Source: Candidatus Fibrimonadales bacterium (GTDB lineage Bacteria > Fibrobacterota > Fibrobacteria > Fibrobacterales > Fibrobacteraceae). Taken from it: DNA of 37,464 bases. The stretch is taken from positions 1-37,464 of the forward strand of contig WQSZ01000004.1 in the NCBI GenBank assembly GCA_009787645.1, in the 5' to 3' direction. This document shows, in pieces, positions 15,077-24,336 of this stretch (position 1 is its first letter; every line of letters begins with the position of its first letter). The position numbers and the translations under genes are program-made. Below the pieces are notes generated by a model, which worked only from the letters and a program-made list of their open reading frames with translations, was not told where the DNA came from and made no database searches.

Positions 15077-16421
15077 CCGTCCGTCCGTATTCCTCTAATT
15101 TGCGCCACAACGTTGTGCGGCTAATCCCCAATTTATCCGCAGTCAGAGATACATTCTTGTATTTCTCAAACATGTTTATTATGTGCCGGCGTTCCAATTC
15201 CGCAATCGTCAAATCTTCGCTCTCCGGTTTTGGCGATGGCGAAGACAATAGCAAGCGGTTATCCGGGATGGTAGAGCTTGGGTGCAAGGCCTCCGGCAAA
15301 TCTTCTAGAGTAATTTCCTCGTCTTCTGCCATTACCATAGCATGCTCAATTATGTTTTCCAATTCCCTTATATTGCCCGGATAATCGTAGCTCTTCAAGG
15401 CTACCTGCGCAGGTTGGCTTATGCGCCTTATTGTTTTGCCCGTTGTTTTTTGATGCTTTATCACAAAGTGCTTTATCAAACTGCTTATCACAGAGCGCCT
15501 CTCCCTGAGAGGCGGAAGCGCAATTTGAAATGTGTTGAGGCGATAATATAAATCTTCCCTGAATTTTCCGTTTTTAACGTCTTCCTCAACATTGCGATTG
15601 GTTGCGGCAATAATGCGAACATCAAGGGTTCTGCTCTCCGTTTCTCCAACTCTTCTTATTTCTCTGTTCTGCAAAAATCTCAAAAGCTTAACCTGAACCG
15701 CCTGAGAAAGTTCCGCAATCTCGTCCAAAAAAAGAGTTCCGCCATCTGCTTCTTCAAACAAACCTTTTTTATCCACAGCTCCGGTGAAAGCTCCCCTGCG
15801 GCTGCCGAACAACTCACTCTCAACAATATTCTCAGGGATTGCGCCGCAGTTCACAGCTAAAAAAGGCTCTTCTGCCCTTTTGCTCAAACGATGTATAACA
15901 TTAGAAGCGAATTCCTTTCCCGTGCCGGACTCCCCTGTGATTAAAATAGTGCTTGTGGTAGGAGCTATCTTGTAAATTGTTTTCAAAATTTTTCGCATCT
16001 CGGGAGTTTCGCCAAAAAGCTCTTCAAGAACCTGGCTCTCCATAAGCTGGTAACTCTGTTTATTGCTGCGTTTTTGCAAGGCTTTCCTAACAGCATTCTC
16101 AAGAACAGGTGCCGCTACGGGCTTAAACAGATATTTGCTTGCGCCTCTTGCCAGAGAAGCCTCTGCCACAGGCTGATTTTTCTGTTCGCACAGAATAAAA
16201 ATTTCAATATCCGCATTGAGATCTTTAAGGTAAGAAATTACATCAAGCTCCGCTACCCACAAAAAATCCGCATTTAAAAAAGCAACCGATATTTCGCCGT
16301 TTGCCACAATAGAAATCATATCGGCGGTGTTTGTCACGGCAGATACAGGGATATCGGCGATAGACCAAGATTCCAGGATTTCATTTACAAACTTCTTATC
16401 GGAATCCGCAAGCAGAACCAT
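15063..16421 (-). CDS. Sigma-54-dependent response regulator (NtrC family) with atypical receiver
   Basis: A 452-aa protein: receiver-like domain (about 1-120), AAA+ sigma-54 interaction domain (about 140-370) and C-terminal Fis-type helix-turn-helix (LTADKLGISRTTLWRKLEEY). The ATPase is intact: Walker A GESGTGKE, the sigma-54 contact loop GAFTGA, Walker B LFLDEI, and LRERR. The receiver looks degenerate: ADSD replaces the acidic pair region, Asn50 in VAFLN sits where the phosphoacceptor Asp is expected (an Asp follows two residues later), and Cys replaces the usual Thr/Ser, though the Lys in YLFKP is kept. No histidine kinase gene is adjacent. The gene starts 15 nt after the upstream 197-aa gene, so they probably share a transcript. 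Confidence 0.94.
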   Translation of the reverse strand: MVLLADSDKKFVNEILESWSIADIPVSAVTNTADMISIVANGEISVAFLNADFLWVAELDVISYLKDLNADIEIFILCEQKNQPVAEASLARGASKYLFKPVAAPVLENAVRKALQKRSNKQSYQLMESQVLEELFGETPEMRKILKTIYKIAPTTSTILITGESGTGKEFASNVIHRLSKRAEEPFLAVNCGAIPENIVESELFGSRRGAFTGAVDKKGLFEEADGGTLFLDEIAELSQAVQVKLLRFLQNREIRRVGETESRTLDVRIIAATNRNVEEDVKNGKFREDLYYRLNTFQIALPPLRERRSVISSLIKHFVIKHQKTTGKTIRRISQPAQVALKSYDYPGNIRELENIIEHAMVMAEDEEITLEDLPEALHPSSTIPDNRLLLSSPSPKPESEDLTIAELERRHIINMFEKYKNVSLTADKLGISRTTLWRKLEEYGRTVTDR

Positions 16422-16436
16422 GATTGTAAAATCCCT

Positions 16437-17030
16437 TTAAGTGCCTTCCAATTTGAGCGATGCCGTTATCAATTCAACGCACTGAGTCAAAATCTTATCA
16501 TTAAAATCTTTCTTTGACAAATCCATGTAAGATTCTGTTGGCGCATCTTTATACACAAAGTGCAAAAATTCGTCTTTGATCGTTATAAATGTTCTTCCGC
16601 TTTTGTGATCTCTCACTAAGTCTTCATGCAACTCAAGCTGAGGCACTGCCGTCATCAGGCGCTTTACGAAATCTTTCTTTGAATAAAAACCTCTTAAATG
16701 CAATTTAGACAAAATATCATAAACTTTCATCTCCGCTTTGCGCAAAACCAAAAGCGCATGCTTGAGATTATTCTCACTGTATTCGTATTTATCTTTTGTC
16801 ACATAAAAAAAACGATGAACGCACTCATCAAAAGTCAAATCCGAGCGAAGAATAAAATATTCATCATAAAGCTCAAGCAAATATACTTTTTTGCCTTCCG
16901 TCGGCTCATGCATTGTACCGGAATAGAATAAATTTCGGTCATCAGGATCTCTCATAAGAGCCAATCTGTGTGCCGCAATGCCAACTGTCAGCATTGTTTC
17001 AAATTCGATTTTTCTCATATCTCTTCTCAT
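16437..17030 (-). CDS. Uncharacterised protein, 197 aa
   Basis: I do not recognise this protein. It is a soluble mixed alpha/beta protein of 197 residues without signal or membrane segments. The aromatic-rich YLLELYDEYFILRSDLTFDE and the C-terminal FITIKDEFLHFVY suggest a compact enzyme-like or sensor fold. The ATG at 17030 is chosen because TAAATT ends 7 nt upstream; an in-frame ATG at 17018 is possible. It is followed within 15 nt by the sigma-54 activator gene, so a linked regulatory role is possible but unproven. Confidence 0.75.
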   Translation of the reverse strand: MRRDMRKIEFETMLTVGIAAHRLALMRDPDDRNLFYSGTMHEPTEGKKVYLLELYDEYFILRSDLTFDECVHRFFYVTKDKYEYSENNLKHALLVLRKAEMKVYDILSKLHLRGFYSKKDFVKRLMTAVPQLELHEDLVRDHKSGRTFITIKDEFLHFVYKDAPTESYMDLSKKDFNDKILTQCVELITASLKLEGT

Positions 17031-17037
17031 TTGAGGA

Positions 17038-17048
17038 AATTTAGAAAA
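17038..17048 (-). promoter_or_regulatory. -10-like element TTTTCTAAATT of the 197-aa gene, containing an upstream stop codon
   Basis: TTTTC-TAAATT on the minus strand ends 7 nt before the ATG at 17030. Its TAA (17041-17043) is the stop codon of the TPR gene. This is the same arrangement as at malQ. Confidence 0.65.
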
Positions 17049-18477
17049 TTTCCTTCCTTATCCTGTTGCTATATGAATCGCCACCCATAAATAAATATCG
17101 ATTAAAAGCTTTTTTCGCCTCTGAGGGGTCAGCTTTGTAATATTTTTGCAAAACTCCTATATTTTTCCAGAAAAACGGATCACGCGCTCCGTTACTCACA
17201 GCCGCTTCCATGGTTCTCAAGGCTCTTTCGTAGTTTGCAGTCCTCATATATATTATGGCAAGCATTTTTCTCGAAGATTCAAATTTGGGATTTAACTCAA
17301 GAGCCTTCATAAAAGCATATTCCGCCGCTCTTGTTTCCCCTACAGATAAATGCAGCATGCCTAACTGCTCCTGCAATAGAGGGTCGTTTTTAGACTGGGG
17401 ATTATCAGCTATTTGCGCACGCCTTCTTTCATATTCGGCAAAAGGCAGAGGCGGCGGACTCAGCTTGTCGAACGGCGGATTAAAATCTCCGAGCATCGCT
17501 GTTGCAAGGTCTGTGCGTAAACTAAAGGAGTCGTGATCCGTAAAAGCATCTTTGTGTTCTAAAAATGCGAACAGATATTTTGCAGCTCTGTCTGCATCCT
17601 TTCTGTAATACAGATTTAATATAGTCATGTTTTTAAGGGCTGCAAAATCATTTTGATCTATTTTCAGCGCATTGTAAAAAGCGAGCTCTGCCTGGCTAAT
17701 CTGCTCCAAATTTATGAGCACGGAACCCAATTGATTCCAGTTATCGGTATCTTGCGGGTCTAAGGCTACAGCTCTGCGTGCTGCGGTTTCCGCCTCGGAA
17801 AATGCTCTTCTCATCTGCTCCGCAATTGAAATCCATCTGGGAATGCTGCTGTTCTTTGGGTTTAGAGATTCTGCCTTGCGAAAGAAAGTCACAGCGCTGT
17901 CTAACTCCGGCATAGCACCGGCTTCGCCAAAAGTTTTCCATTTTTCAGCATCCATTCTTTTGCGTGCTGCGCCTATATAATACTTGCCTTGCAGCACCAA
18001 AAGATCCGTGTTGGCAGGATTTTCTCTGAGCTGCCTTTGTATGCTCCGTTTCGCTTTGTTCATATCGCCTTTTTGCAACTGCTTTTCCGCTTTTTCGGGG
18101 CTAGGCTTAAGCTGAGTCTTGATCCATTCGTATTGCAAGCTGGCAAAAGCCGCAAAAGCCACCATAATGAGCATAATGAACAGCAGGCAACCCAAGGGAA
18201 TTCCTCTTTTGGGCAATTCGGTTTTCGGCTCCCTCAGCGGTTTCGCAAGTTCTTCGTCAAGCGGCGGACTCACGTCTATTTTGGCACCCAAGCTGCTGAA
18301 CATATCCGCCATTAGCGCAGCTTCTTTTTCGGGCAATTTCTCTGCGAGCGTTAAAGGCAAATTCTTGGCCTTTTCAACAGCCGTTCTTTTGTCTATCTCC
18401 AAAACATTGCAGATGGCACCAATAATAGCCCTTAGATCCGACTCGGTAGTTAACTCTGTAAGGATTATCTTGTACAT
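17041..18477 (-). CDS. Membrane-anchored TPR protein with L7/L12-like N-terminal domain
   Basis: A 478-aa protein in three parts. Residues 1-70 resemble the C-terminal domain of ribosomal protein L7/L12 (IIGAICNVLEIDKRTAVEKA, then LP...EAALMADMFSSLGAKIDV). Residues 94-114 form one transmembrane helix. Residues 125-478 are tetratricopeptide repeats (for example NWNQLGSVLINLEQISQAEL, AALKNMTILNLYY). Probably the N-terminus is cytosolic and the TPR array lies in the periplasm, as a scaffold for envelope proteins. The ATG at 18477 overlaps the stop of the upstream lipoprotein gene as TGATG, so the two are coupled. A TTG one codon earlier is the less likely start. Confidence 0.85.
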   Translation of the reverse strand: MYKIILTELTTESDLRAIIGAICNVLEIDKRTAVEKAKNLPLTLAEKLPEKEAALMADMFSSLGAKIDVSPPLDEELAKPLREPKTELPKRGIPLGCLLFIMLIMVAFAAFASLQYEWIKTQLKPSPEKAEKQLQKGDMNKAKRSIQRQLRENPANTDLLVLQGKYYIGAARKRMDAEKWKTFGEAGAMPELDSAVTFFRKAESLNPKNSSIPRWISIAEQMRRAFSEAETAARRAVALDPQDTDNWNQLGSVLINLEQISQAELAFYNALKIDQNDFAALKNMTILNLYYRKDADRAAKYLFAFLEHKDAFTDHDSFSLRTDLATAMLGDFNPPFDKLSPPPLPFAEYERRRAQIADNPQSKNDPLLQEQLGMLHLSVGETRAAEYAFMKALELNPKFESSRKMLAIIYMRTANYERALRTMEAAVSNGARDPFFWKNIGVLQKYYKADPSEAKKAFNRYLFMGGDSYSNRIRKEIF

Positions 18478-18860
18478 CAATCCTCTTTACGGCTCAATTC
18501 TTTTATATTGGCAACCGGAATGCTGAATTTGCTGCCGGCATTTTTTGCCTTTATATTTCCCTCTACGCAAAGAAAACCCTGTTCCGGCACGGAAACCGAG
18601 TCTTCCAGCTTCAGTGTTGCTGGGTAAAATACTTTGCCGTCAATTATTTTCTGCTCCGCATTAGGAATGGAAAGGGAGACTATATCTTTTACGGCAAGCT
18701 CTCTAATCGCATCGCCGGCTCTGTATTCCAAATTGCCCTTTATATCGAGTTCCGGGTTTTCAATCACAAAAACAGCCCCACTCCTGTCCGTAAGGTTATA
18801 AGGCTTGGAACAGGACAGCGGCAGCAAAAAAATAAATGCCAAAATAAAAAAGCGAAACAT
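18477..18860 (-). CDS. Small lipoprotein of unknown function
   Basis: A 127-aa protein with an aromatic-rich signal peptide and lipobox LPLSC (Cys17). The mature part is predicted beta-rich (AVFVIENPELDIKGNLEYR, GFLCVEGNIKAKN) and ends in a charged tail. No known domain was recognised. It is translationally coupled to the TPR protein (TGATG), so the two likely act together in the envelope. TAAATT ends 6 nt before the ATG with no Shine-Dalgarno. It is divergent from the protein kinase gene at 18896. Confidence 0.82.
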   Translation of the reverse strand: MFRFFILAFIFLLPLSCSKPYNLTDRSGAVFVIENPELDIKGNLEYRAGDAIRELAVKDIVSLSIPNAEQKIIDGKVFYPATLKLEDSVSVPEQGFLCVEGNIKAKNAGSKFSIPVANIKELSRKED

Positions 18861-18866
18861 ATATAT

Positions 18867-18888
18867 AATTTAGAAAATTTTGTATTTT
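18867..18888. promoter_or_regulatory. Abutting divergent -10-like elements of the lipoprotein and kinase genes
   Basis: The minus-strand TTTTCTAAATT (18867-18877) ends 6 nt before the ATG at 18860. The plus-strand TTTTGTATTTT (18878-18888) ends 7 nt before the ATG at 18896. Only 35 nt separate the two start codons, so leaders must be absent or nearly so. Confidence 0.65.
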
Positions 18889-18895
18889 TTGGGTA

Positions 18896-20326
18896 ATGAC
18901 AGAAACATTTCCAAGACCCTTTAACTCTGATTACGAACTCATAGGCTTGCTGGGAAAAGGCGGCATGGGGAGTAACGTATACAAGGCCAGGCAAATAAGG
19001 CTGGACAGGCCTGTTGCATTAAAAGTGCTGGACTCAATAGGCGATGAAGAAGCCGAAAAACGCTTTATAAGCGAAGCTAAAGCCATGAAAGGCTTTAACC
19101 ATCAAAACTTGGCATCTATTATAGATTACGGCACCAACGAAGACAAAATGTTCATAGCGATGACCTATATAGACGGTGAATCGCTTGCAGATGTGATAAA
19201 AAGAGAAAAAATTCTGGACACAAAAAAGGCTATGTATATAGCTTGGCAAATAGCCCGCGGTTTGGAGCACGCACACAAGCTAGGCGTTGTGCACAGAGAT
19301 ATAAAACCGTCTAACATAATGATGATGAACGACAAGACAAATGAAATTTGCATTATAGATTTCGGAATTTCAATAGCCGCAGGTTCCCAAAGAGTAACCC
19401 AGGCCGGCATGACAATGGGTACGCCGGAATACATGTCTCCCGAGCAGTGCCAGAACAGAAATGTGACCAAGCAAAGCGATATTTACAGCTTGGGAATAGT
19501 TCTTTACGAAATGCTCTCGGGCGATCCGCCATTTATGCCCAACGGCACAGGCGCAGCGGCATCAATGGCTGTTTTGAACCAGCACATGCATGATAAGCCG
19601 CCATCGCTGAGAAAAAAGAATTCCGAAGTTTCATTGGATTTGGAGAAAATAATAGATAGATGCCTTGAGAAAAAAACAATTGATCGCTATGAGAATCTCA
19701 CTGAATTTATAAAAGAGATAAAAGAAGTTATGAACAACACCGTTAAGGTTGATGTTCCCAAAAACCTTGTGGGCAGGCTTTCGAATTCAGAGCGCATAAT
19801 GTTTGTGCTTTTGTTTCTCTTAATTATTTTGGCGTTTTTTGTATCTCTTATTTTATACAAAAGCATTCCAAAAATCCCGCAGTCTATCAACTCTTTAACA
19901 CCAACGAAATCATGGTCCATAATAAACGAGGTCCGAGCCGGAGAATCAACGGATTCATTGCTTTTCGATAAGGATTACAACACATCTTGGAACATCACCA
20001 GAAAATCCGCACTAACCGGCAATGAAGGAAAACTGATAACCATAAGATTTAAAAAACCAGTTTTCATAAGCCATTTGGGGTTTGCGCCCGGCGATCAGAA
20101 GTCCAGCAAACCAAAAGATGTGTGGGTTCGCTGGGTATATAAGAATTCAAAGTCCGAGCACAGCGACTATCAAAAATTTGCATTGATAGATGCGATTACC
20201 CCCCAATATGTTCCGTGGGTTCCCATGGAAGTAGATGAGCTAACCTTCATAGTAAAAAGCGTTCATAACGCCACAGAAGATATTTTCTCAATGTCTGAAA
20301 TAATGCTTTTTGGGGTGGAGCGTTAA
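18896..20326 (+). CDS. Membrane Ser/Thr protein kinase with extracytoplasmic discoidin-like domain
   Basis: A 476-aa Hanks-type kinase. The N-terminal kinase domain (about 13-280) has the glycine loop LGKGGMGSNVYKA, Lys43 in ALKVL, catalytic VVHRDIKPSNIM, DFGIS and MSPEQ, so it should be active. One transmembrane helix follows (about 302-324). The C-terminal 140 residues have the LFDKDYNTSWNI...ITIRFKKPVFISHLGF...FSMSEIMLFG pattern of a discoidin/NADase-type glycan-binding-like beta-sandwich. This tail, not PASTA repeats, probably senses an envelope or glycan ligand. The 3' end overlaps the convergent AAA+ gene by 4 bp. Leaderless start. Confidence 0.93.
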   Translation: MTETFPRPFNSDYELIGLLGKGGMGSNVYKARQIRLDRPVALKVLDSIGDEEAEKRFISEAKAMKGFNHQNLASIIDYGTNEDKMFIAMTYIDGESLADVIKREKILDTKKAMYIAWQIARGLEHAHKLGVVHRDIKPSNIMMMNDKTNEICIIDFGISIAAGSQRVTQAGMTMGTPEYMSPEQCQNRNVTKQSDIYSLGIVLYEMLSGDPPFMPNGTGAAASMAVLNQHMHDKPPSLRKKNSEVSLDLEKIIDRCLEKKTIDRYENLTEFIKEIKEVMNNTVKVDVPKNLVGRLSNSERIMFVLLFLLIILAFFVSLILYKSIPKIPQSINSLTPTKSWSIINEVRAGESTDSLLFDKDYNTSWNITRKSALTGNEGKLITIRFKKPVFISHLGFAPGDQKSSKPKDVWVRWVYKNSKSEHSDYQKFALIDAITPQYVPWVPMEVDELTFIVKSVHNATEDIFSMSEIMLFGVER

Positions 20327-22638
20327 AATCCAATTTTCCGGCTGCCATGCGGGTCTTTTGCGGAAATCATTTTCACAAGTTCCTGCATAACTCTCTGCGC
20401 AGTCAGTTCCTCTTTGGGCAACCATTGCAGCCTTTTATATACCGCATAAAAATCACCGGGAGCAACCCCGTCCATTCCGGTTAAAGTGTCCCAATTTTCA
20501 TCGGCAAAATCCGGGAAAAAATTCTCAGCCATTTTTAAAATGCCGTCTTGCTTTAAGAACCCGAACTGCAAATGGAAATGAAATCTGCGATTGCTCGCTA
20601 CATCTAGGTGACCCTGAAAATTCGTGGAGCACACAACCATGCATTTTGCGCTTTCCAGTTGCACCAAGAACTCGTTTGTTTGCGTGACTTCCCAGCTTCT
20701 CACAGCACCTTTGCGATCTGCGATTAAACTGTCTGCCTCGTCTATGAACAAGAGCTCGCCGGCCTCATTCGCCAGCTTAAACGCCGCTGCCAATTTTTTC
20801 TCGGTCTCTCCAACCCACATTGAGGAAATTTGCCCATAGCTTATCTCACGAAAAGAAAGCCCGCACTCTCTGGCCAAAAATCTTGCAAATTCCGTTTTGC
20901 CGGTTCCCGGAGGGCCGTAAAGAAGCATGGTCATATTGCCTTCGATTTGCTTGTTTTTCAAATGCTCGGAATAGCACCTCGCAGAATGCAGAACCTCTTC
21001 CAAATTCGGAATGTTCAGCACGGAAACATCGTATTTCGGAGCACGGCTCACAGTATGCTTGTTTGTTTTCAATTCCAAAAGCTCAACGTGGTTTTCCAGA
21101 ATTTCTTCGCTTATCTCCTTGTGCATACCGCTTTCCATAAGAGCTACTTCATTCTGCACGGCAAGTTCTATGCCACCTGTGGAAATCTCGTATTTCTGCG
21201 CAAGCTTTGCACGCCTGTCAGCAGAAAATATATTCTCAGCCTTGTGCTTTTCAACAACGCTATCCCAAAGTTTTTTGCGAATGTTCTGATTGCTGAGATC
21301 AAACTTTACGCTGTATTGAAATCTGCGCATGGTTGAACGCTCAATATCGTGGATATTGTTTGTTATCCATATCACAGGCAATCTGAAATTTTCCAAAAAC
21401 CTGTTCAAAATTCCCTTTTCAAAACCGTTCAGCACCAAGTCCGCTTCGTCTGCTACCAGCATGACATTTTTTTCTCTAAGGCAAATCTCAGAAATTTTTA
21501 GCGCTCTTATCCTGTAAGAAATTGCTCCTTCTCTGTGTGTTTGTTTACTGAAAATTCCTTGATTGTTTCTGAACTCAGCACCAACTTCATAAAGAGTTCT
21601 GCCGGTTTCTGCCGCTATGGAACGAGCGAGTTCACTTTTTCCTGTGCCTTCCATGCCGTAGAACAAAAAGTTCAGAGAGCGATTGCCGTTATAGCTTTTT
21701 ATCAAATCGCAAATAAGCTCGGATTCTTTTTCACAATCAAAACGTTCTATGGGCAATGCTTTTTTTGTATCTATCCTTGCATAGTTCTCCAAAAAATTTC
21801 CTGTGCCTATTCCGCTCAAAAAATTCTTCACATCCGGTGGCAAATCTCCGTCTTCGTCAAGAATGCCAAGTTCTATTAGACCTCTTGGCTTTGAAAGGGA
21901 ATTCATTATTGAGTCTCTGGAATGCCCTGTTAAAACCGAGATAACACGATCAAGAAAATTACTTGAACTGTGCCTGCCCTTAAAGGTTTCCATCACACAA
22001 TCGCTGAGGTCATCCATCAACGAATCTTTGGAAGTTGCAAAGATCAATGTCAAAACATCCTGAGAAACCTTGTCCAAGTTCAGAGTTTCATTTAAAATGC
22101 GGAGCCTCTGCTCAAAGGTATCGCTGAAATACATCAACTTGGCTTTGGTTTGCATTTCAAGCGCAAAGTCGAGCATTTTCAAAAACAGAGAGTTCACATC
22201 AAATGGATTCTTAACTTCCGTAATCCAAAATTTGGAACAGAGCAAGTCGTTTAGTATAACCCATGATGTGAGAAAATCCACGGCATAAAGCGTTTTACCG
22301 AGTTTTGTTTCAAAGGTGGTTCTGCTCTTTGATTGCTCGGTACTGTTTTTCAAATGTTCTCTTATAATCTCAATGGCATAATTTAAGCCTTCTACGCCGA
22401 GAAAATCTATAATTTCAATATAGTGTTCGTCTCTTAGGCTGAAATCGTAATGTGTTCTGTGCATGCATATCAAGTATTCAAAATACTTTGCGCATTTATT
22501 TTCACGCAAAGCCTTTGTTGGGCTTGAGTAACGGCTATAGCTGCGTTCATCGCTGTCTTCCAAAAATCTTGCGAAATTTGTCTTTCGTATTTTAGGCTTT
22601 GGAAGGCCTTTTGCATTTTTAATTCTTCTAAGATCCAT
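20323..22638 (-). CDS. Large double AAA+ ATPase
   Basis: About 771 aa with an unrecognised helical N-terminal region of about 300 residues followed by two AAA+ modules. Counting from an alternative start four codons earlier: first Walker A GMEGTGKS at 332-339 and Walker B MLVADEAD at 397-404; second Walker A GPPGTGKT at 579-586 and Walker B LLFIDEAD at 633-640. Both modules carry arginines in the finger region (STMRRF, ASNRRF), so both may hydrolyse ATP. The layout suggests a remodelling ATPase with an N-terminal substrate-binding part. I prefer the ATG at 22638, which has AGGA 6 nt upstream; the ATG at 22650 is 1 nt after the folD stop. It is the last gene of the rpsB-tsf-folD unit. Confidence 0.9.
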   Translation of the reverse strand: MDLRRIKNAKGLPKPKIRKTNFARFLEDSDERSYSRYSSPTKALRENKCAKYFEYLICMHRTHYDFSLRDEHYIEIIDFLGVEGLNYAIEIIREHLKNSTEQSKSRTTFETKLGKTLYAVDFLTSWVILNDLLCSKFWITEVKNPFDVNSLFLKMLDFALEMQTKAKLMYFSDTFEQRLRILNETLNLDKVSQDVLTLIFATSKDSLMDDLSDCVMETFKGRHSSSNFLDRVISVLTGHSRDSIMNSLSKPRGLIELGILDEDGDLPPDVKNFLSGIGTGNFLENYARIDTKKALPIERFDCEKESELICDLIKSYNGNRSLNFLFYGMEGTGKSELARSIAAETGRTLYEVGAEFRNNQGIFSKQTHREGAISYRIRALKISEICLREKNVMLVADEADLVLNGFEKGILNRFLENFRLPVIWITNNIHDIERSTMRRFQYSVKFDLSNQNIRKKLWDSVVEKHKAENIFSADRRAKLAQKYEISTGGIELAVQNEVALMESGMHKEISEEILENHVELLELKTNKHTVSRAPKYDVSVLNIPNLEEVLHSARCYSEHLKNKQIEGNMTMLLYGPPGTGKTEFARFLARECGLSFREISYGQISSMWVGETEKKLAAAFKLANEAGELLFIDEADSLIADRKGAVRSWEVTQTNEFLVQLESAKCMVVCSTNFQGHLDVASNRRFHFHLQFGFLKQDGILKMAENFFPDFADENWDTLTGMDGVAPGDFYAVYKRLQWLPKEELTAQRVMQELVKMISAKDPHGSRKIGF

Positions 22639-22651
22639 AATATTCCTCATT

Positions 22652-23467
22652 TTATAATAAATTTAATGAACTTTCAACTGTCTGCTGAATTAAAGTAGCT
22701 ATCGTCATTGGGCCCACGCCGCCCGGCACAGGAGTGTATGCCGAACACACCGCTTCTAGGCCTTCTTTTTGTATATCGCCTACTGCGCCGTTTGGGGTGT
22801 TGTGATAACCGGCATCTATTGCTACTACGCCGTTTTTTAGCCACTGGGTTTTTATGAATTCCGGTATGCCTACTGCGCCGACTATTATATCTGCTTGCGC
22901 TATTATTTGCGGCAAATTTTGCGTTTTACTGTGGCAAATTGTAACCGTACAGTTTTTGTTCAGCAGCATTGCGGCCATAGGTTTGCCCAGAATTGCGCTC
23001 CTGCCTACTACTACTGCGTGTTTGCCTTCCAAGGGAATTTTATAATGTTCAAGCAAAGTGATTATGCCTTTTGGCGTTGCAGAGCCGTACGCTTGCTCAC
23101 CCATGCTCATAAGCCCAAAACCTAAGGAAGTTACGCCGTCAACATCTTTTTCTATTGCTATCGCATCAAAACATTTGCGTTCGTCTATTTGCTTTGGAAC
23201 CGGATGCTGCAATAAAATTCCCTTCACTTTGGGATTTTCGTTTAGCTCTTTTATTTTTGCGAGTAATTGCTCTGTGGTTGTTGAGGCCGGCAGCAAAACG
23301 GGGAGGCTTTCAAGACCTACCCTTTTGCATGCGTTGCCTTTCATCTTTACATAAGTTGCGCTGGACGGATCGTCGCCTACCAGGATTGTCGCAAGGGCCG
23401 CATTTTGAGCCTTACCCTTGAGCTCCTGCTCAATTTGAGCGGCTAAACTTTTACCGTCTAAAATCAT
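22652..23467 (-). CDS. folD: Methylenetetrahydrofolate dehydrogenase/cyclohydrolase
   Basis: A bifunctional enzyme interconverting 5,10-methylene-, methenyl- and 10-formyl-tetrahydrofolate with NADP. Its 271 aa are slightly shorter than the common 280-300. Landmarks: [16 protein letters not shown] with the catalytic Lys, [21 protein letters not shown], the NADP-binding [17 protein letters not shown], and C-terminal [14 protein letters not shown]. The ATG overlaps the tsf stop as ATGA (23464-23467), so it is translationally coupled to EF-Ts. This is an unusual neighbour: the common order after tsf is pyrH and frr. Confidence 0.97.
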   Translation of the reverse strand: MILDGKSLAAQIEQELKGKAQNAALATILVGDDPSSATYVKMKGNACKRVGLESLPVLLPASTTTEQLLAKIKELNENPKVKGILLQHPVPKQIDERKCFDAIAIEKDVDGVTSLGFGLMSMGEQAYGSATPKGIITLLEHYKIPLEGKHAVVVGRSAILGKPMAAMLLNKNCTVTICHSKTQNLPQIIAQADIIVGAVGIPEFIKTQWLKNGVVAIDAGYHNTPNGAVGDIQKEGLEAVCSAYTPVPGGVGPMTIATLIQQTVESSLNLL

Positions 23468-24336
23468 TTGCCTTTTTCAAAGCGAATGAATTGTGCAACT
23501 ACCAGCTTTGATACGCCCAGCTTCTTTTGCTCTTCGGCAAGTACATCACGGACGATTTTTTTGCTGTCTATGTAAAATTCCTGGTCTAAGAGGCAGAACT
23601 GCTTTAAAGCCTTTTTGACACGACCTTCAACAGCACGGTCAATAAATTCTGGCTTTGTTTTGCCTTCATTTGCTATCTGGTCTTTTGCAATCTCCTTCTC
23701 TTTTTCAATGAGTTCCGGCGCAAGGCCGCTCTCGTCAAGAGCCATGGGGTTAGAGGCGGTTACATGCAATGCGATTATTTTCGCCGCTGCCTGAACTGCT
23801 TCTTTGCCGCCGTTTGGAGTGCCTTCGTAAGCAAGCTTAACAACCGTGCCTATTTTGCCGCCCATGTGTGAATAAGAGGCAACAGCTTCGTTTGCTCCGA
23901 TTGCGGTTGAGGCGAATCTGCGAATTTCAATTTTCTCGCCGATTTTTGCCAAGACTTCTTCTATGCGACCTGCAACAGTTAAGGAACCAACAGAAAGTTT
24001 AAGAACTTCTTCCAAGGATGCGGCGTTGTTTGCCTTTATAGCTTCTGTGATGTCTGAGCCCAGTTTGCCAAAATCATCGCTTTTTGAAACGAAGTCCGTT
24101 TCGCTGGTAAGTTCAAAAGCAAAAGATTTGCTATCTGTTGAGCCAACAAATACTGCGCCTTCTTTTGCCTCTTTGTCTGCGCGTTTTGCGGCAACAGCGG
24201 CACCTTGTTTGCGAAGGTATTCCACAGCTTTATCAACGTCGCCTTCACAGGTGACCAGAGCTTCTTTGCATTTCATCATGCCTACGCCGGTTTTTTCACG
24301 CAAGCTATTTACCATTTGTGCTGTTATTGCGGCCAT
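23464..24336 (-). CDS. tsf: Elongation factor Ts
   Basis: The nucleotide exchange factor for EF-Tu. Its 290 aa start with the UBA-like domain [20 protein letters not shown], followed by the EF-Tu contact motif [11 protein letters not shown] at about residues 80-92, and a dimerisation region with [13 protein letters not shown]. The start overlaps the rpsB stop as TAATG. GAGGAG lies 7 nt upstream inside rpsB, so translation can be both coupled and independently initiated. Confidence 0.98.
   Translation of the reverse strand: MAAITAQMVNSLREKTGVGMMKCKEALVTCEGDVDKAVEYLRKQGAAVAAKRADKEAKEGAVFVGSTDSKSFAFELTSETDFVSKSDDFGKLGSDITEAIKANNAASLEEVLKLSVGSLTVAGRIEEVLAKIGEKIEIRRFASTAIGANEAVASYSHMGGKIGTVVKLAYEGTPNGGKEAVQAAAKIIALHVTASNPMALDESGLAPELIEKEKEIAKDQIANEGKTKPEFIDRAVEGRVKKALKQFCLLDQEFYIDSKKIVRDVLAEEQKKLGVSKLVVAQFIRFEKGK

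Noticed and set aside
20830-21336. 168-codon plus-strand frame opposite the AAA+ ATPase
   Set aside because: It is antisense to conserved Walker motifs, low in sensible composition, and has no promoter or ribosome binding site.
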